The position numbers and the translations under genes were made by a program. A stretch of DNA of 64,000 bases from Nocardia niigatensis NBRC 100131 (GTDB lineage Bacteria; Actinomycetota; Actinomycetes; Mycobacteriales; Mycobacteriaceae): contig NZ_BAGC01000039.1 of NCBI RefSeq assembly GCF_000308655.1, positions 1-64,000 on the forward strand, in the 5' to 3' direction. Shown here one piece after another: positions 18,079 to 31,149 of this stretch (within the stretch, counting starts at the first letter, position 1; every line of letters begins with the position of its first letter). The notes beneath the pieces were generated by a model. The model was not told where the DNA came from. It did no database searches and saw only the letters and a list, made by a program, of their open reading frames with translations.

Positions 18079-18903
18079 TCAGTTCTGCAGGAAGGCGAAT
18101 TCCTCGGTGAGTTCGGCGACCTTGGCCCGCAGGGCGGCCACGGACGGGCCCGCCTGCAGTACCTCGCGCGAGACATTGGGTACGACCGCGCCGAGCTCGT
18201 TGCCAGGCACCAGGTTCCGGATGGAGTCCACTCCCCCGCCCTGCGCGCCGACGCCCGGCATCAGGATGGGGCCGTTGAGCTTGCTCAGGTCGGGGGCCGC
18301 GGTGAGGGTCGCGCCGACCACCACGCCGACCGACCCGAACTCCGCGCCCGCGTTGGCCGCGGCCGCGTCGTCCACCATGCGCTGGGCGATGGTGCGGCCG
18401 TCGGGACCGGTGATGGTCTGCAGGTCCACCGCCTCCGGGTTGGAGGTGGCGGCCAGCACGAACACACCCCGGTCATTGGCCCGCGCCAGGTCCAGCGCCG
18501 GTGCGAGCGAACCGAATCCGAGGTACGGGGACACGGTGACCGCGTCGCTGCCGAGCGGCCCGTTGCCGAGCCAGGCGTGGGCGTAGGCGTCCATGGTGGA
18601 GCCGATGTCGCCGCGCTTGGCGTCGGCCAGCACCAGGGTGCCCGCCGCCCGCAGCGCGGCAATGGTCTCCTCCAGCACCACCATTCCGGCCGAACCGTAG
18701 GTTTCGAAGAACGCCACCTGCGGCTTGACCAGGGCGACCCGGCCCGCGAACGCCCGCACGCAGACGTCGGCGAACTTGGCGACCCCGGCCGCGTCCTCGG
18801 TCAGGCCCCAGGCCCGCAGCAGCGGCGGGTGCGGGTCGATACCCACGCACAGCGGACCGTGCTCGCGCATCGACTCCCGCAGCCGCACACCGAAACTCGT
18901 CAT
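18079..18903 (-). CDS. pyrF: Orotidine 5-prime-phosphate decarboxylase
   Basis: Last step of UMP synthesis: OMP to UMP plus CO2. The 274-residue protein is the long actinobacterial type 2 form. It has [11 protein letters not shown] near the N-terminus and the catalytic [13 protein letters not shown] motif with its Asp-Lys-Asp set. The ATG lies two bases after the carB stop, so carB and pyrF are cotranscribed. The C-terminal TIM-barrel phosphate region (PGVGAQGG) is conserved. Confidence 0.96.
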   Translation of the reverse strand: MTSFGVRLRESMREHGPLCVGIDPHPPLLRAWGLTEDAAGVAKFADVCVRAFAGRVALVKPQVAFFETYGSAGMVVLEETIAALRAAGTLVLADAKRGDIGSTMDAYAHAWLGNGPLGSDAVTVSPYLGFGSLAPALDLARANDRGVFVLAATSNPEAVDLQTITGPDGRTIAQRMVDDAAAANAGAEFGSVGVVVGATLTAAPDLSKLNGPILMPGVGAQGGGVDSIRNLVPGNELGAVVPNVSREVLQAGPSVAALRAKVAELTEEFAFLQN

Positions 18904-18905
18904 CG

Positions 18906-22210
<3,305 letters not shown>

Positions 22211-22211
<1 letters not shown>

Positions 22212-23329
22212 CAGGCTCCTTCCATCAGCATGGCGAAACGGTCGAACAGGTAGGCGGCGTCGTGGGGTCCGGCCGCGGCCTCGGGGTGGTACTGGACGGA
22301 GAAGGCGCGGCCGTTCACCAGCTGCACACCTTCGACGACACCGTCATTGGCGCAGACGTGGCTGACCTCGGCCTTGCCGAACGGGGTGTCGAAGACCTCG
22401 CCGCGTTCGCCCTCGAGGGCGAAGCCGTGGTTCTGCGCGGTGATCGAGATGCGGCCCGAATGATGCTCGACGACCGGCACATTGATGCCGCGGTGGCCGA
22501 ACTTCATCTTGTAGGTGCTGCGGCCCAGCGCCCGGCCCAGGATCTGGTTGCCGAAGCAGATGCCGAACAGCGGCAGGCCCTCGCCCAGGACGCCCTGGGT
22601 CAGCGCGACCTGGGCGTCGGCGGTGGCCGGGTCGCCCGGACCGTTGGACAGGAACACGCCGCCGGGGTTCAGTTCCTTGATCTGGTCCAGGGTCACGTTC
22701 GCGGGCACCACGTGCACCCGCATGCCGCGCTGGGCGAACATGCGCGGGGTGTTGGACTTGATGCCGAGATCGACTGCGACGACGGTGAATCGGTGCTCGC
22801 CGACCGGGTCGATGGTGTACGTCTCGTCGGTGGAGACCTCACCGGCCAGGTCCGCGCCCAGCATGGACGGCTGGCCGTTGACCCGTGCGACGAGCTCCTC
22901 GTAATCGGCGAGCTGCTCGCCAGAGAAGATGCCCGCCTTCATGGAACCCTGGGTGCGCAGGTGCCGCACCAGGGCCCGGGTGTCGATGCCCGCGATACCG
23001 ACGACGTTCTGGTTCTCCAGCTCGTCCTGCAGGGTGCGGGTGGCGCGCCAGTTGGAGGCGCGGCGCGCGGGGTCGCGCACGGCGTAGCCGGCGACCCAGA
23101 TCCTCGAGGACTCGTCGTCCTCGTCGTTCCAGCCGGTATTGCCGATCTGGGGCGCGGTGGCCACCACGATCTGGCGGTTGTAGCTGGGGTCGGTGAGGGT
23201 CTCCTGGTAGCCCGTCATGGCGGTACAGAACACCGCCTCACCCAAGGTCTGCCCGACGGCGCCGAAGGTCGTCCCGCGGAACACGCGGCCGTCCTCGAGC
23301 ACCATCACGGCAGTATTTCCGCTGCTCAT
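22211..23329 (-). CDS. carA: Carbamoyl-phosphate synthase, small (glutaminase) subunit
   Basis: Hydrolyses glutamine and channels ammonia to CarB. The 372-residue product has an N-terminal CarA domain and a class I glutamine amidotransferase domain. The nucleophile is in GICFGNQ and the His-Glu pair in SVQYHPEA. The ATG at 23329 overlaps the upstream gene stop by four bases (ATGA) and has GGGAGACGAGG upstream. A 12-codon longer frame is not needed. Confidence 0.97.
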
Positions 23330-23826
23330 GCCTCGTCTCCCGTCTTCGTAGCTGCTGCGGTCCATGCCGGGTACACCGCTTTGTCGTCGCCGCGGAAACC
23401 GGTATCCACCTCGGTTCCGGTCGGCAATGTCCAGCGAATCACCAGCACACCGTCTTCGGTCATCACTTTGCCCGCGTGCCCGCGCTCGGCGCGCACCGCG
23501 GTGATGGATTCCTGCGGAATCCAGATCGTCGCCGCGCCGTCCCGCTCCAGCAGGATGCCGCGTTCGAATCGGGTCAGTTCCGCCGTGGCGCGGAAACCCA
23601 GGTCGCCCACCGTGATTCGCTGAATCCAGCTGGGGGCGAGGGTGCTGCCGAGGTAGAGACCGGTGGTCGGCTCGAGCAGCTGCGCGCCGCAGTCGGCGGG
23701 CACCACCGGCAGCTCACCGATCGCCCCGGCCTGCTTCTTCGCTCGCCGGGTCCACGCCCGGTACATGAGCCACAGGCACAGCGCGAACAGCACCAGCAGA
23801 ACCAGTACCTGCAGTGTGCGCTCCAT
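23326..23826 (-). CDS. PH-like domain membrane-anchored protein of the pyr operon
   Basis: A 166-residue protein with one N-terminal transmembrane helix ([18 protein letters not shown], residues about 5-22), a basic stop-transfer segment, and a soluble PH-like beta domain. A gene of this kind sits between pyrC and carA in mycobacteria and relatives. Its function is unknown. It starts with GGAGGACCGTA ahead of the ATG and overlaps carA by four bases, so coupled expression is expected. The fixed position implies a role linked to pyrimidine synthesis or to membrane organisation of the enzymes, but that is inference. Confidence 0.88.
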   Translation of the reverse strand: MERTLQVLVLLVLFALCLWLMYRAWTRRAKKQAGAIGELPVVPADCGAQLLEPTTGLYLGSTLAPSWIQRITVGDLGFRATAELTRFERGILLERDGAATIWIPQESITAVRAERGHAGKVMTEDGVLVIRWTLPTGTEVDTGFRGDDKAVYPAWTAAATKTGDEA

Positions 23827-23930
23827 TACGGTCCTCCGTGTCCTTCTAGGAATGGGCGGGGGGCCTGCGTGGTCACGCAAGCTTCCGCCTCCGGCCCCTG
23901 ACCGCTCATTCCTGGGTTCCCCACCCGCCG

Positions 23931-25223
23931 CTAACCGGCGACGATCTTGCCGTCCCGGGCAGTGAGCCGGCCGCGCAGGAAGGTGGCGGTCACCTTCGCG
24001 GGCAGGGTCATCGCCTGGTAAGGCGTGTTGCGGGAGATCGAGGCCAGTTCCGTGGCCTCGACCGTCCATTCGGCGGCCGGATCGATCAGCACCAGGTTGG
24101 CGGGTTCACCGGCCGCGAGCGGCCGGCCCTGATCGTCCAGGCCCACGATCCGCGCCGGGTTCTCACTCATGACCCGCGCGACGCCGCGCCAGTCGAGCAG
24201 TCCCGGCTTGACCATGGTCTCCACGATGATCGACAGCGCCGTCTCCAGGCCCAGCATGCCGGGACGGGCGGCCGCGAATTCGCAGCACTTGTCCTGGTCG
24301 GCGTGCGGGGCGTGGTCGGTGGCGACGCAGTCGACGATGCCCTCGGCGAGGGCCTGCCGCAGCGCGGCGACATCGGAGGACTCGCGCAGCGGCGGGTTCA
24401 CCCGGTTCACGGCGTCGTAGGTCTCCAGGCGCGAGTCGTCCAGCAGCAGGTGGTGCGGGGTGACCTCGGCGGTGATCGAAATGCCCTGGGCCTTGGCCCA
24501 TTTCAGCAGTTCGACGGTACCGGCGGTGGAGGCGTGGCAGATGTGCACGCGGGCGCCGGCGTCCCGGGCCAGCAGCGCGTCGCGGGCCACGATGGACTCC
24601 TCGGCGGCGCGCGGCCAGCCGGCCAGGCCCAGGCGGGAAGCGGTCGGGCCCTCGTGCGCGACCGCGCCCTTGGTCAGGCGCGGCTCCTCGGCGTGCTGGG
24701 CGATGAGCACGCCCAGCGAGTTCGCGTACTCGAGGGCGCGGCGCATGATCAGCGGGTCGTAGACGCAGTGGCCGTCGTCGGAGAACATGCGCACCGCGCC
24801 GACTCCGGCGGCCATGGTGCCCATCTCGGCGAGCTGCTTGCCCTCGAGGCCGACGGTGACCGCGCCCACCGGGTGCACGTCGACCAGGCCGACCTCCTGG
24901 CCGCGCTTCCACACGTGGTCGGTGATGACCGCGGTGTCGGCGACCGGGCTGGTGTTCGCCATGGCGAACACCGCCGTGTACCCACCCAGAGCGGCTGCGG
25001 CGGAACCGGATTCGATGGTCTCGGTATCCTCGCGGCCCGGCTCGCGCAGGTGGGTGTGCAGGTCGATGAAGCCGGGCAGCAGGAACTGGCCCTCGCCCTC
25101 GACGATCTCGGCGCCCGGAGCGTTCAGGCCCGCGCCGATCTCGCGGATCTCACCGTCGGCCAGCAGCACGTCGACCGCGTCACCCTCGCCGTACAGACGG
25201 ACATTCTTGATCAGGACGCTCAT
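23931..25223 (-). CDS. pyrC: Dihydroorotase
   Basis: Cyclises carbamoyl-aspartate to dihydroorotate in a zinc centre. The 430-residue class I enzyme has metal-ligand motif [10 protein letters not shown], the HAEE and HICHAST histidine segments, and the catalytic Asp in ATDHAPH. It overlaps pyrB by four bases (ATGA). A spacer of about 100 bases separates it from the PH-like gene, with a possible weak stem (AGGAATG/CATTCCT). Confidence 0.97.
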   Translation of the reverse strand: MSVLIKNVRLYGEGDAVDVLLADGEIREIGAGLNAPGAEIVEGEGQFLLPGFIDLHTHLREPGREDTETIESGSAAAALGGYTAVFAMANTSPVADTAVITDHVWKRGQEVGLVDVHPVGAVTVGLEGKQLAEMGTMAAGVGAVRMFSDDGHCVYDPLIMRRALEYANSLGVLIAQHAEEPRLTKGAVAHEGPTASRLGLAGWPRAAEESIVARDALLARDAGARVHICHASTAGTVELLKWAKAQGISITAEVTPHHLLLDDSRLETYDAVNRVNPPLRESSDVAALRQALAEGIVDCVATDHAPHADQDKCCEFAAARPGMLGLETALSIIVETMVKPGLLDWRGVARVMSENPARIVGLDDQGRPLAAGEPANLVLIDPAAEWTVEATELASISRNTPYQAMTLPAKVTATFLRGRLTARDGKIVAG

Positions 25224-26185
25224 GCCACCACCTCGTCGGTTCCGACCAGCAGGCGGAACAGCACCGCCATGCGCATATGGACTCCGTTGTTGACCTGTTG
25301 CAGCACAGCGGCTTTCGGGGAATCGGCCACGGAGAAGCCGATCTCCATGCCGCGCAGCATGGGTCCGGGGTGCAGCACCACCGCGTGCTCGTCGAGCATC
25401 TTCATGCGGCGCTCGTTGAGGCCGTATCGGATCGAGTACTCGCGCGCCGACGGGAAGAAGCCGCCGTTCATGCGCTCGGCCTGGACGCGCAGCATCATGA
25501 CCGCGTCCGCGCCCGGCAGCTCGGCGTCGAGCGAGTCCGAGACCCGCACCGGCCAGGCTTCCACGCCCACCGGCAGCAGTGTGCGCGGCGCGACCAGCAC
25601 GACCTCCGCGCCAAGCGTGTCGAGCAGGAACGCGTTCGAGCGCGCGACCCGGCTGTGCAGGATGTCGCCGACCAGCACGACCCGCTTGCCCTCCAGCTCG
25701 CCGAGGCGCTGACGCAGGGTCAGCGCATCCAGCAGCGCCTGGGTCGGGTGCTCGTGCATGCCGTCACCGGCATTGATGATGGCGGGTCCGGGACCGGCGT
25801 AACCGCTTGCGGCCTCGTTCATCTCGCCGAACCAGCGCGCGATCTGATGGGCCGCGCCCGACGCCGGATGCCGCACGATGAGCGCGTCCGCGCCCGCCGC
25901 GTGCAGGGTCAGCGCGGTGTCGCGCAGCGACTCGCCCTTGGAGACCGAGGAACTCGACGCGCTGACATTGATGACGTCGGCGCTCATCCACTTGCCCGCG
26001 ACCTCGAAGGAGACGCGGGTGCGGGTGGAGTTCTCGAAGAACACGGTCATGACCGTGCGCCCGCGCAGCGTCGGCAGCTTCTTGACCTCGCGGCCCAGCA
26101 GCGCCTGCTCGAAACGCTCGGCCTCGTCGAGCAGCCCGGTGGCGGCGTCACGGTCCAGGTCGGTGACCGAGAGCAGATGCTTCAC
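25220..26185 (-). CDS. pyrB: Aspartate carbamoyltransferase, catalytic chain
   Basis: Condenses carbamoyl phosphate with aspartate. The 321-residue chain has the carbamoyl-phosphate loop [13 protein letters not shown], the SSVSKGES segment, the [10 protein letters not shown] motif and the HPGPMLRG motif for aspartate. No regulatory pyrI is present, consistent with control through PyrR. The gene overlaps pyrR by four bases. Confidence 0.97.
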   Translation of the reverse strand: MKHLLSVTDLDRDAATGLLDEAERFEQALLGREVKKLPTLRGRTVMTVFFENSTRTRVSFEVAGKWMSADVINVSASSSSVSKGESLRDTALTLHAAGADALIVRHPASGAAHQIARWFGEMNEAASGYAGPGPAIINAGDGMHEHPTQALLDALTLRQRLGELEGKRVVLVGDILHSRVARSNAFLLDTLGAEVVLVAPRTLLPVGVEAWPVRVSDSLDAELPGADAVMMLRVQAERMNGGFFPSAREYSIRYGLNERRMKMLDEHAVVLHPGPMLRGMEIGFSVADSPKAAVLQQVNNGVHMRMAVLFRLLVGTDEVVA

Positions 26186-26820
26186 TGGTGGTCACCTTCC
26201 TGACGCAGGTACACACCGTCGCGTCCGTCGTGTTCGCGCAGCAGCACCGAGATGTCCTCGGTGCGGGCGGTGGGCACGTTCTTGCCGACGTAGTCGGCGC
26301 GAATGGGGAGTTCGCGGTGGCCGCGATCGATGAGCACCGCGAGCTGCACCGCGCGGGGGCGGCCCAGGTCCCGCAGGCCGTCCAGCGCGGAGCGCACGGT
26401 GCGGCCGGAGAACAGCACATCGTCGACCAGCACCACCAGGGCGTCCTCGATGCCGCCCTCGGGCACCGAGGTGCGCTCGAGCGGACGATGCGGCTTGGAG
26501 CGCAGGTCGTCGCGGTAGAGGGTGATGTCCAGGGAGCCGATCGCGGGGCGGACGCCGGAGAATTCCTCGATCCGGCCGGCCAGGCGATGGGCGAGAGTGG
26601 TTCCGCGAGTGGGGATTCCGATCAGCACCACGCGAGCAACCTGAGGATCGCCGGAGTCCAGAGCCGTCTTCTCGATGATCTGGTGCGCCATGCGCGCGAT
26701 GGTCCGGCCCACATCCGAATCCGAGAGCAGCTCGCGTCCGGCCTGGACCCGGTCCGGGTCGTGCCGCTGCGAGAACTCGGCAGCGCTCGACTTGGCCGCC
26801 CGGTCTTCGGGCACAGCCAT
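26182..26820 (-). CDS. pyrR: Bifunctional pyr operon RNA-binding regulator / uracil phosphoribosyltransferase
   Basis: Senses UMP/UTP and represses pyr expression by binding mRNA. It has weak uracil phosphoribosyltransferase activity in relatives. The 212-residue protein has the PRPP loop [19 protein letters not shown] and the [10 protein letters not shown] segment. About 20 N-terminal residues precede the conserved fold. The ATG at 26820 follows an excellent Shine-Dalgarno GGAAGGAGGTC that lies inside the predicted PyrR-binding hairpin. Confidence 0.96.
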   Translation of the reverse strand: MAVPEDRAAKSSAAEFSQRHDPDRVQAGRELLSDSDVGRTIARMAHQIIEKTALDSGDPQVARVVLIGIPTRGTTLAHRLAGRIEEFSGVRPAIGSLDITLYRDDLRSKPHRPLERTSVPEGGIEDALVVLVDDVLFSGRTVRSALDGLRDLGRPRAVQLAVLIDRGHRELPIRADYVGKNVPTARTEDISVLLREHDGRDGVYLRQEGDHQ

Positions 26821-26821
26821 G

Positions 26822-26870
26822 CCGACCTCCTTCCCCGCCTCACGGGACGGTCCGTTAAAGGATGTCTTTC
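26822..26870 (-). promoter_or_regulatory. PyrR-binding leader element controlling the pyr operon
   Basis: The minus strand reads ATCCTTTAACGGACCGTC, then CCGTGAGGCGGGGAAGGAGG, then the pyrR ATG. A stem-loop can form with the GUGAGGC segment in the loop region and the ribosome-binding site GGAAGGAGG on the 3-prime side. This matches the mycobacterial arrangement in which UMP-bound PyrR blocks translation initiation, rather than the Bacillus attenuator. No terminator is seen between element and gene. Confidence 0.75.
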
Positions 26871-27074
26871 GAGCGGTCACCCTACCAGCGCGCTTACCGC
26901 CTCCCGACCCCGCACCCCTCCGCAACCCGCGGCGGCGCGCCGTCCCGCAACACTCCGCGACCTGCCGGAACCCGAAACTCCCAGACCAACCGGCAAGCCC
27001 GCAGCTATGCACGCCCGGAGGCCCTGTGGCCAGGTTCACGATTCCGCCGATCCGGCGGGCGGCCGCCTCGAAAC

Positions 27075-27120
27075 AGCCAACCCAGGTTGTTCAATTCCAA
27101 TTGCACAATCCGGGTTGGCT
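27075..27120. promoter_or_regulatory. Nested inverted repeats upstream of the marR-MFS operon
   Basis: Outer arms AGCCAACCC (27075-27083) and GGGTTGGCT (27112-27120) are perfect. Within them, TTGTTCAATT (27087-27096) and AATTGCACAA (27099-27108) form a 22-bp dyad with one mismatch. The inner dyad is AT-rich in a GC-rich setting and is a typical MarR operator. The nested design may bind two dimers. Confidence 0.65.
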
Positions 27121-27135
27121 ATCTAGGGTCGAGAC

Positions 27136-27582
27136 ATGACCGATGCCCCCGTCATCCTGTCCGCATCCTCGACCCAGGCGGCCCGGGAACTGCGCGTGCT
27201 GGTGAGCCGCCTGCGGCGGCGGTTCCTCGAGGCGTCGGACAATGTGGAGCTGACACCCTCGCAGCTGTCGGTGCTGAGCCGGTTGAAGAACGGGGACGCC
27301 ACCGCCAGCGAGATCGCCGCGGCGGAGCGGGTGCGCCCGCAGGCCATCGCCACCCACCTCGCGATTCTCAGCGACCGCGGCTTCGTACAGCGGCGGCCCG
27401 ATCCGAAGGACGGCCGGCGGCAACTGGTTTCCCTGAGCCCGGCGGGCCGGGAGCTGATGGCGGGCCGCAGCCGGGCCGGGCAGGAATGGCTCACCACCGC
27501 CCTCGAGGAGCGGTACACCGAGGAGGAGCGGCAGACCCTCCTGGAAGCGCTGGAGCTCCTGGAAAGACTCGGGCCGCAATGA
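27136..27582 (+). CDS. MarR-family transcriptional regulator
   Basis: A 148-residue winged-helix regulator (ATASEIAAAERVRPQAIATHLAILSDRGFVQRRPDPKDGRRQLVSLS). It shares an ATGA overlap with a downstream MFS efflux gene and has a dyad just upstream, a typical drug-inducible MarR-pump operon. The ligand is unknown. Confidence 0.92.
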   Translation: MTDAPVILSASSTQAARELRVLVSRLRRRFLEASDNVELTPSQLSVLSRLKNGDATASEIAAAERVRPQAIATHLAILSDRGFVQRRPDPKDGRRQLVSLSPAGRELMAGRSRAGQEWLTTALEERYTEEERQTLLEALELLERLGPQ

Positions 27583-28994
27583 TTTCGACGCTGTACCGGC
27601 GCACCCGCGAGCGGCCGCCCGACGGGTTCGACCGGCGGCTGCTGGCGCCCATGATCACCAGTTCGATCCTGAATCCGATCAATTCGTCGATCATCGCGGT
27701 GTCGCTGGTGCCGATCGGGGTGGCGTTCGGCGCGCCGGCGTCGGAGACCGCATGGCTGGTGTCGGCCCTGTACCTGGCCACCGCGATCGGGCAGCCGGTG
27801 GTGGGGCGCCTCATCGATCTCTACGGTCCGCGCCGCCTTTATCTCGGCGGGGCCGCGCTCACCGGATTCGCCGGACTGCTGGGCATGGTCGCGCCGAGTC
27901 TGTGGGTGCTGGTGCTCGCCCGGGTGATTCTCGGATTCGGCACGTGCGCGGGCTATCCCGCGTCCATGTACCTGATCCGCAGTGAGTCCGAACGGACCGG
28001 CAAGGACAGTCCGCACGGGGTGCTCACCGCCCTGGCCGTGGCGAATCAGACCATCGCTGTCATCGGGCCGACGCTGGGCGGGCTGCTGATCCACCTCGGC
28101 GGATGGCGGGCGACCTTCGCGGTCAATCTGCCACTGGCGCTGGCGTGCCTGATCATCGGCCGGCGGCGGATCGCGAAAACCACTGCGCCGCAAGGTGGCC
28201 GGTTGTCGGATATCGATCCGCCCGGGATCGGGTTGTTCGCGGCGATGCTGGTCGGCTTCCTGTTCTTCCTGATGAAACCGCAAGCGGCGCACTGGTATCT
28301 GCTGGTGCCGGCCATCGCCGCGGGGGTCGCGCTGGTGTGGCGGGAGCGCCGGGCCGAGCGCCCGTTCCTCGATGTGCGGCTGCTCGCGGGCAATGTGCCG
28401 CTGCTGGGCACCTATGCCCGCACGCTGCTGACCGCTCTCGTGGGTTACTGCTTCCTGTATGGGTTCACCCAGTGGCTGGAGGAGGGGCGCGGACTCTCCG
28501 CCGCCGCGGCGGGCCTGATCCTGCTGCCCATGTCGGCCACCGCGATCGGTGTCTCCGCGCTGACCGGTCGGCATCCCGGGATTCGCGGCAAGCTGCTGGC
28601 CGGTTCCACCTGTCAGGTGGTCATGACGGTGCTGCTGCTGGCCCTGCACTCGGGTGCCGCCCTGTGGTTGCTGGTCGGGGCCGCCGTCATCAACGGCGTC
28701 CCGCAGGGTCTCAACAATCTGGCCAATCAGAACGCCCTCTACCACCAGGCCGAGCCGGACCGCATCGGCTCCTCGGCAGGGCTCATGCGCACCTTCTCCT
28801 ACTTCGGCGCGATCGGCTCGGCGGCGGTCAGTGGCGCATTCCTCACACCGGGTTCCGGTGTCGCGGGGTTGCACGATCTGGCCGCGTTCATGTTGGCGGC
28901 GGCCGCATTATGCCTGGTCCTCGTGGTGATCGACCGCTCGCTGCGGGTGCCGGTGGCCGGCGCGAGGACCGGTCCGGACAGCTCGCGGTCCTAG
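27579..28994 (+). CDS. MFS transporter, probable drug efflux
   Basis: A 471-residue membrane protein with about 14 hydrophobic segments, as in the DHA2 drug-proton antiporters. It begins MISTLYRR, and the motif A-like loop GRLIDLYGPRRLYL follows helix 2. It is translationally coupled to the MarR gene through the ATGA overlap, so expression is probably induced by exported compounds. Substrates cannot be predicted. Confidence 0.92.
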   Translation: MISTLYRRTRERPPDGFDRRLLAPMITSSILNPINSSIIAVSLVPIGVAFGAPASETAWLVSALYLATAIGQPVVGRLIDLYGPRRLYLGGAALTGFAGLLGMVAPSLWVLVLARVILGFGTCAGYPASMYLIRSESERTGKDSPHGVLTALAVANQTIAVIGPTLGGLLIHLGGWRATFAVNLPLALACLIIGRRRIAKTTAPQGGRLSDIDPPGIGLFAAMLVGFLFFLMKPQAAHWYLLVPAIAAGVALVWRERRAERPFLDVRLLAGNVPLLGTYARTLLTALVGYCFLYGFTQWLEEGRGLSAAAAGLILLPMSATAIGVSALTGRHPGIRGKLLAGSTCQVVMTVLLLALHSGAALWLLVGAAVINGVPQGLNNLANQNALYHQAEPDRIGSSAGLMRTFSYFGAIGSAAVSGAFLTPGSGVAGLHDLAAFMLAAAALCLVLVVIDRSLRVPVAGARTGPDSSRS

Positions 28995-29045
28995 CTACCG
29001 GCCAGTCTTCATACACCGTAAACCCACGTGTGCGATGCTCGAAGG

Positions 29046-29936
29046 GTGAGCAACGACGCTGAATTCACCGAACCCGCCCGGGTGAGCTTCCGCGGGCACG
29101 GCGGTATCACCATCGCCGGGGACAGCTGGGGACCCAAGGACGGCCCGCTGGTGGTTTTCCTGCACGGCGGCGGGCAGACCCGCGGCTCGTGGAAGGACTC
29201 CGGCCTGGCCCTGGCCAAAGCCGGGATGCACGCGGTCCTCCTGGACGCGCGCGGGCACGGCGACAGCGACTGGGACCCCGAGGGCAACTACAAGCGCGAG
29301 GCCATGGTCGAGGACCTGATGGCGGTGCTGCGCGAACTCGGCAAGCCCGCCTTCATCGTCGGCGCCAGCATGGGCGGCCTGACCGGGCTCATGGCCACCA
29401 CCCACCCGGAGCACGACCGCATCACCGGTCTCGTGCTCGTCGATGTGGTGCCGCGCCCCGAGCGCAAGGGCGTGGAGCGCGTCATCAACTTCCTCAGCAG
29501 CAACCCCGAGGGCTTCGCCAGCCTCGAGGAGGCCGCCGACGCGGTCGCCGCCTATCTCCCGCACCGCCGCCGCCCGCGCAATCCCGAAGGGCTGCAGCGC
29601 AATCTGCGTCAGCGCGCCGACGGCCGCTGGTACTGGCACTGGGATCCGGCCATGATGGGCGGCCCGCGCGACGGGCGCGGCGAGGAGATCGACGTCCACA
29701 CCGAGCTGCTGGAGAGCGCGGCGCGGGAGCTGACCATCCCGGTGCTGCTGGTGCGCGGCGCGCTCTCCGATGTCGTCAGCGAGGAGGGCGTGGCGGCGTT
29801 CCGGGCCCTGGTCCCGCACGCCGACTACACCGAGATCGGCACCGCGGCGCACACCGCCGCCAGCGACGCCAATGACGAATTCACCGATGCGGTAGTCGAT
29901 TTCGTCCGCGCGCAGGTCAGCGCCCAGGGCCGCTAG
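29046..29936 (+). CDS. Alpha/beta-hydrolase
   Basis: A 296-residue hydrolase. The oxyanion region is FLHGGGQTRGSW, the nucleophile elbow is GASMGG (Ser about residue 105), and the catalytic His is likely in GTAAHTA near the C-terminus. It resembles epoxide-hydrolase and haloperoxidase relatives, and the substrate is unknown. The GTG at 29046 (VSNDAEF) abuts GAAGG. An ATG at 29028 has no ribosome-binding site and is the alternative start. Confidence 0.88.
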   Translation: MSNDAEFTEPARVSFRGHGGITIAGDSWGPKDGPLVVFLHGGGQTRGSWKDSGLALAKAGMHAVLLDARGHGDSDWDPEGNYKREAMVEDLMAVLRELGKPAFIVGASMGGLTGLMATTHPEHDRITGLVLVDVVPRPERKGVERVINFLSSNPEGFASLEEAADAVAAYLPHRRRPRNPEGLQRNLRQRADGRWYWHWDPAMMGGPRDGRGEEIDVHTELLESAARELTIPVLLVRGALSDVVSEEGVAAFRALVPHADYTEIGTAAHTAASDANDEFTDAVVDFVRAQVSAQGR

Positions 29937-29939
29937 CGC

Positions 29940-30177
29940 CTATTTCCCGGCGGACACCCGGCCGAGCCGGTGGTCGAGCAGTTCGACCGCCGTCTCCCGG
30001 GTGGTTCCGCCCGCCAGGATCGCCTGGCTGATGCCGGTGACCGCCGGCACGGTCAGCTCGGCATCGAGTTCCAGTGCGCGCGTATCGGTTTCGCCCGGCC
30101 GATCGCGGCGCAACCGCTCGGTGAAGCCGACGATCAGGTAACGCGCCGGCCCCGCCGTCTCCTCGGAGGTGACGGTA
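29940..30177 (-). pseudogene. Remnant of a regulator C-terminus, TetR-like
   Basis: A minus-strand frame reads through segments such as GPARYLIVGFTERLRRD and AVTGISQAILAGGTTRETAV, ending LLDHRLGRVSAGK at the TAG at 29940-29942. It looks like the last 75 residues or so of a TetR-type regulator. No start codon or helix-turn-helix part precedes it, since the frame is closed by a stop at about 30210. I read it as a 5-prime-truncated remnant. A short real gene with an unusual start is less likely. Confidence 0.45.
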
Positions 30178-30647
30178 TTTCCGATCAGATTGGTCGGTCA
30201 AGACGTCTTGCTCTATTCCGAAAACGATACGGTCGCGCGTATGTATACACGATCCGATCCGCTTGGACTGGTCGGTCGGATTCGAAATGCCCGGGCGCAC
30301 AAGACGTCCGCGCCCGCACCGCTCCACAAGTTGTTGCTGCGCATTCGCCGATAGCTCGCTATTCTGGATGGAGCCGAAGGTGAGCTTGTGAAACCATCAG
30401 CGCCCCAAAGAGATCGGGTGTCGCTGAACCTTGCACGTCGTGCTCATTGTGTTCGCTCGTCCAAGTTGCGGTGGGTCCGGAATCGTCACGCTGTCCAGTG
30501 GCGAGGCGGAGTTCGCCGGTGATCACGCAGTGGCACAACGCGTTCGGCTCGAGATCGATCGACACGCGCACATGACGCCCGACCGGGGCGGGCACGCTCC
30601 ACGCGCGCGTCAGCGCAGAGGTTCCCGCCGACAGAGGAGACGAGCCC
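30178..30647. other. Intergenic region with dyad and a possible tiny gene
   Basis: About 470 bases without a clear gene, and lower in GC than the surroundings at 30180-30260. It holds the 12-bp palindrome CAAGACGTCTTG (30199-30210). It also holds two copies of TGGTCGGTC (30191-30199 and about 30271-30279), which look like TetR half-sites. A 37-codon frame at about 30241-30354 (MYTRSDPLGLVGRIRNARAH...) encodes a very basic peptide ending LLLRIRR and is possible but unproven. Confidence 0.4.
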
Positions 30648-31100
30648 ATGACGATCACACACGAAGCCATCGCCCTGACCGGTCCGGGCAGCGGCGTTCG
30701 CATCGATTCACCGCACGCGGAGCCGGCGGACGGCGACGTCGAGACCCACCTGCGCACGCTACGGCGACGCCTTCCACATCTGATCGGATCCGCGGTGGCC
30801 TCCTGCGACGGACTGCTGCTGGCCGACGATCTGCCGGAGGCCATCGAGGCCACCGGCATCGCGGCGCTGACCGCGGCGCTGCTGTCGGTGTCGCTGACCT
30901 TCACGGCCGCGACGCACGGCACCGACCTGCACGAGGTCGTCCTCGACAGCGGTGTCGGCCACGTTGCCGTCTACCGCGCCGGCCCCAGGGCCTGCCTGGC
31001 CCTGCTCACGGACTCCGACGCCACACTGGCCCGTGTCCATCTCGAAGCCCGCCCGGTGGCCCGCGCCATCGCGGCGACGCTGGCACCTCATCACGACTGA
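30648..31100 (+). CDS. Roadblock/LC7-domain protein
   Basis: A 150-residue protein with a roadblock/LC7 fold from about residue 35 (HLIGSAVASCDGLLLADDLPEAIEATGIAALTAALLSVS). In bacteria such proteins regulate small Ras-like GTPases of the MglA or conservon type. A GAGGAG ribosome-binding site precedes the ATG. The next gene encodes a second roadblock-like protein 49 bases on. No GTPase gene is nearby, so the partner must be encoded elsewhere. Confidence 0.82.
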   Translation: MTITHEAIALTGPGSGVRIDSPHAEPADGDVETHLRTLRRRLPHLIGSAVASCDGLLLADDLPEAIEATGIAALTAALLSVSLTFTAATHGTDLHEVVLDSGVGHVAVYRAGPRACLALLTDSDATLARVHLEARPVARAIAATLAPHHD

Positions 31101-31149
31101 CGGCACCCGAATTCCACTCATCGCGGACAGCACACGGAAAGGGAGATCA

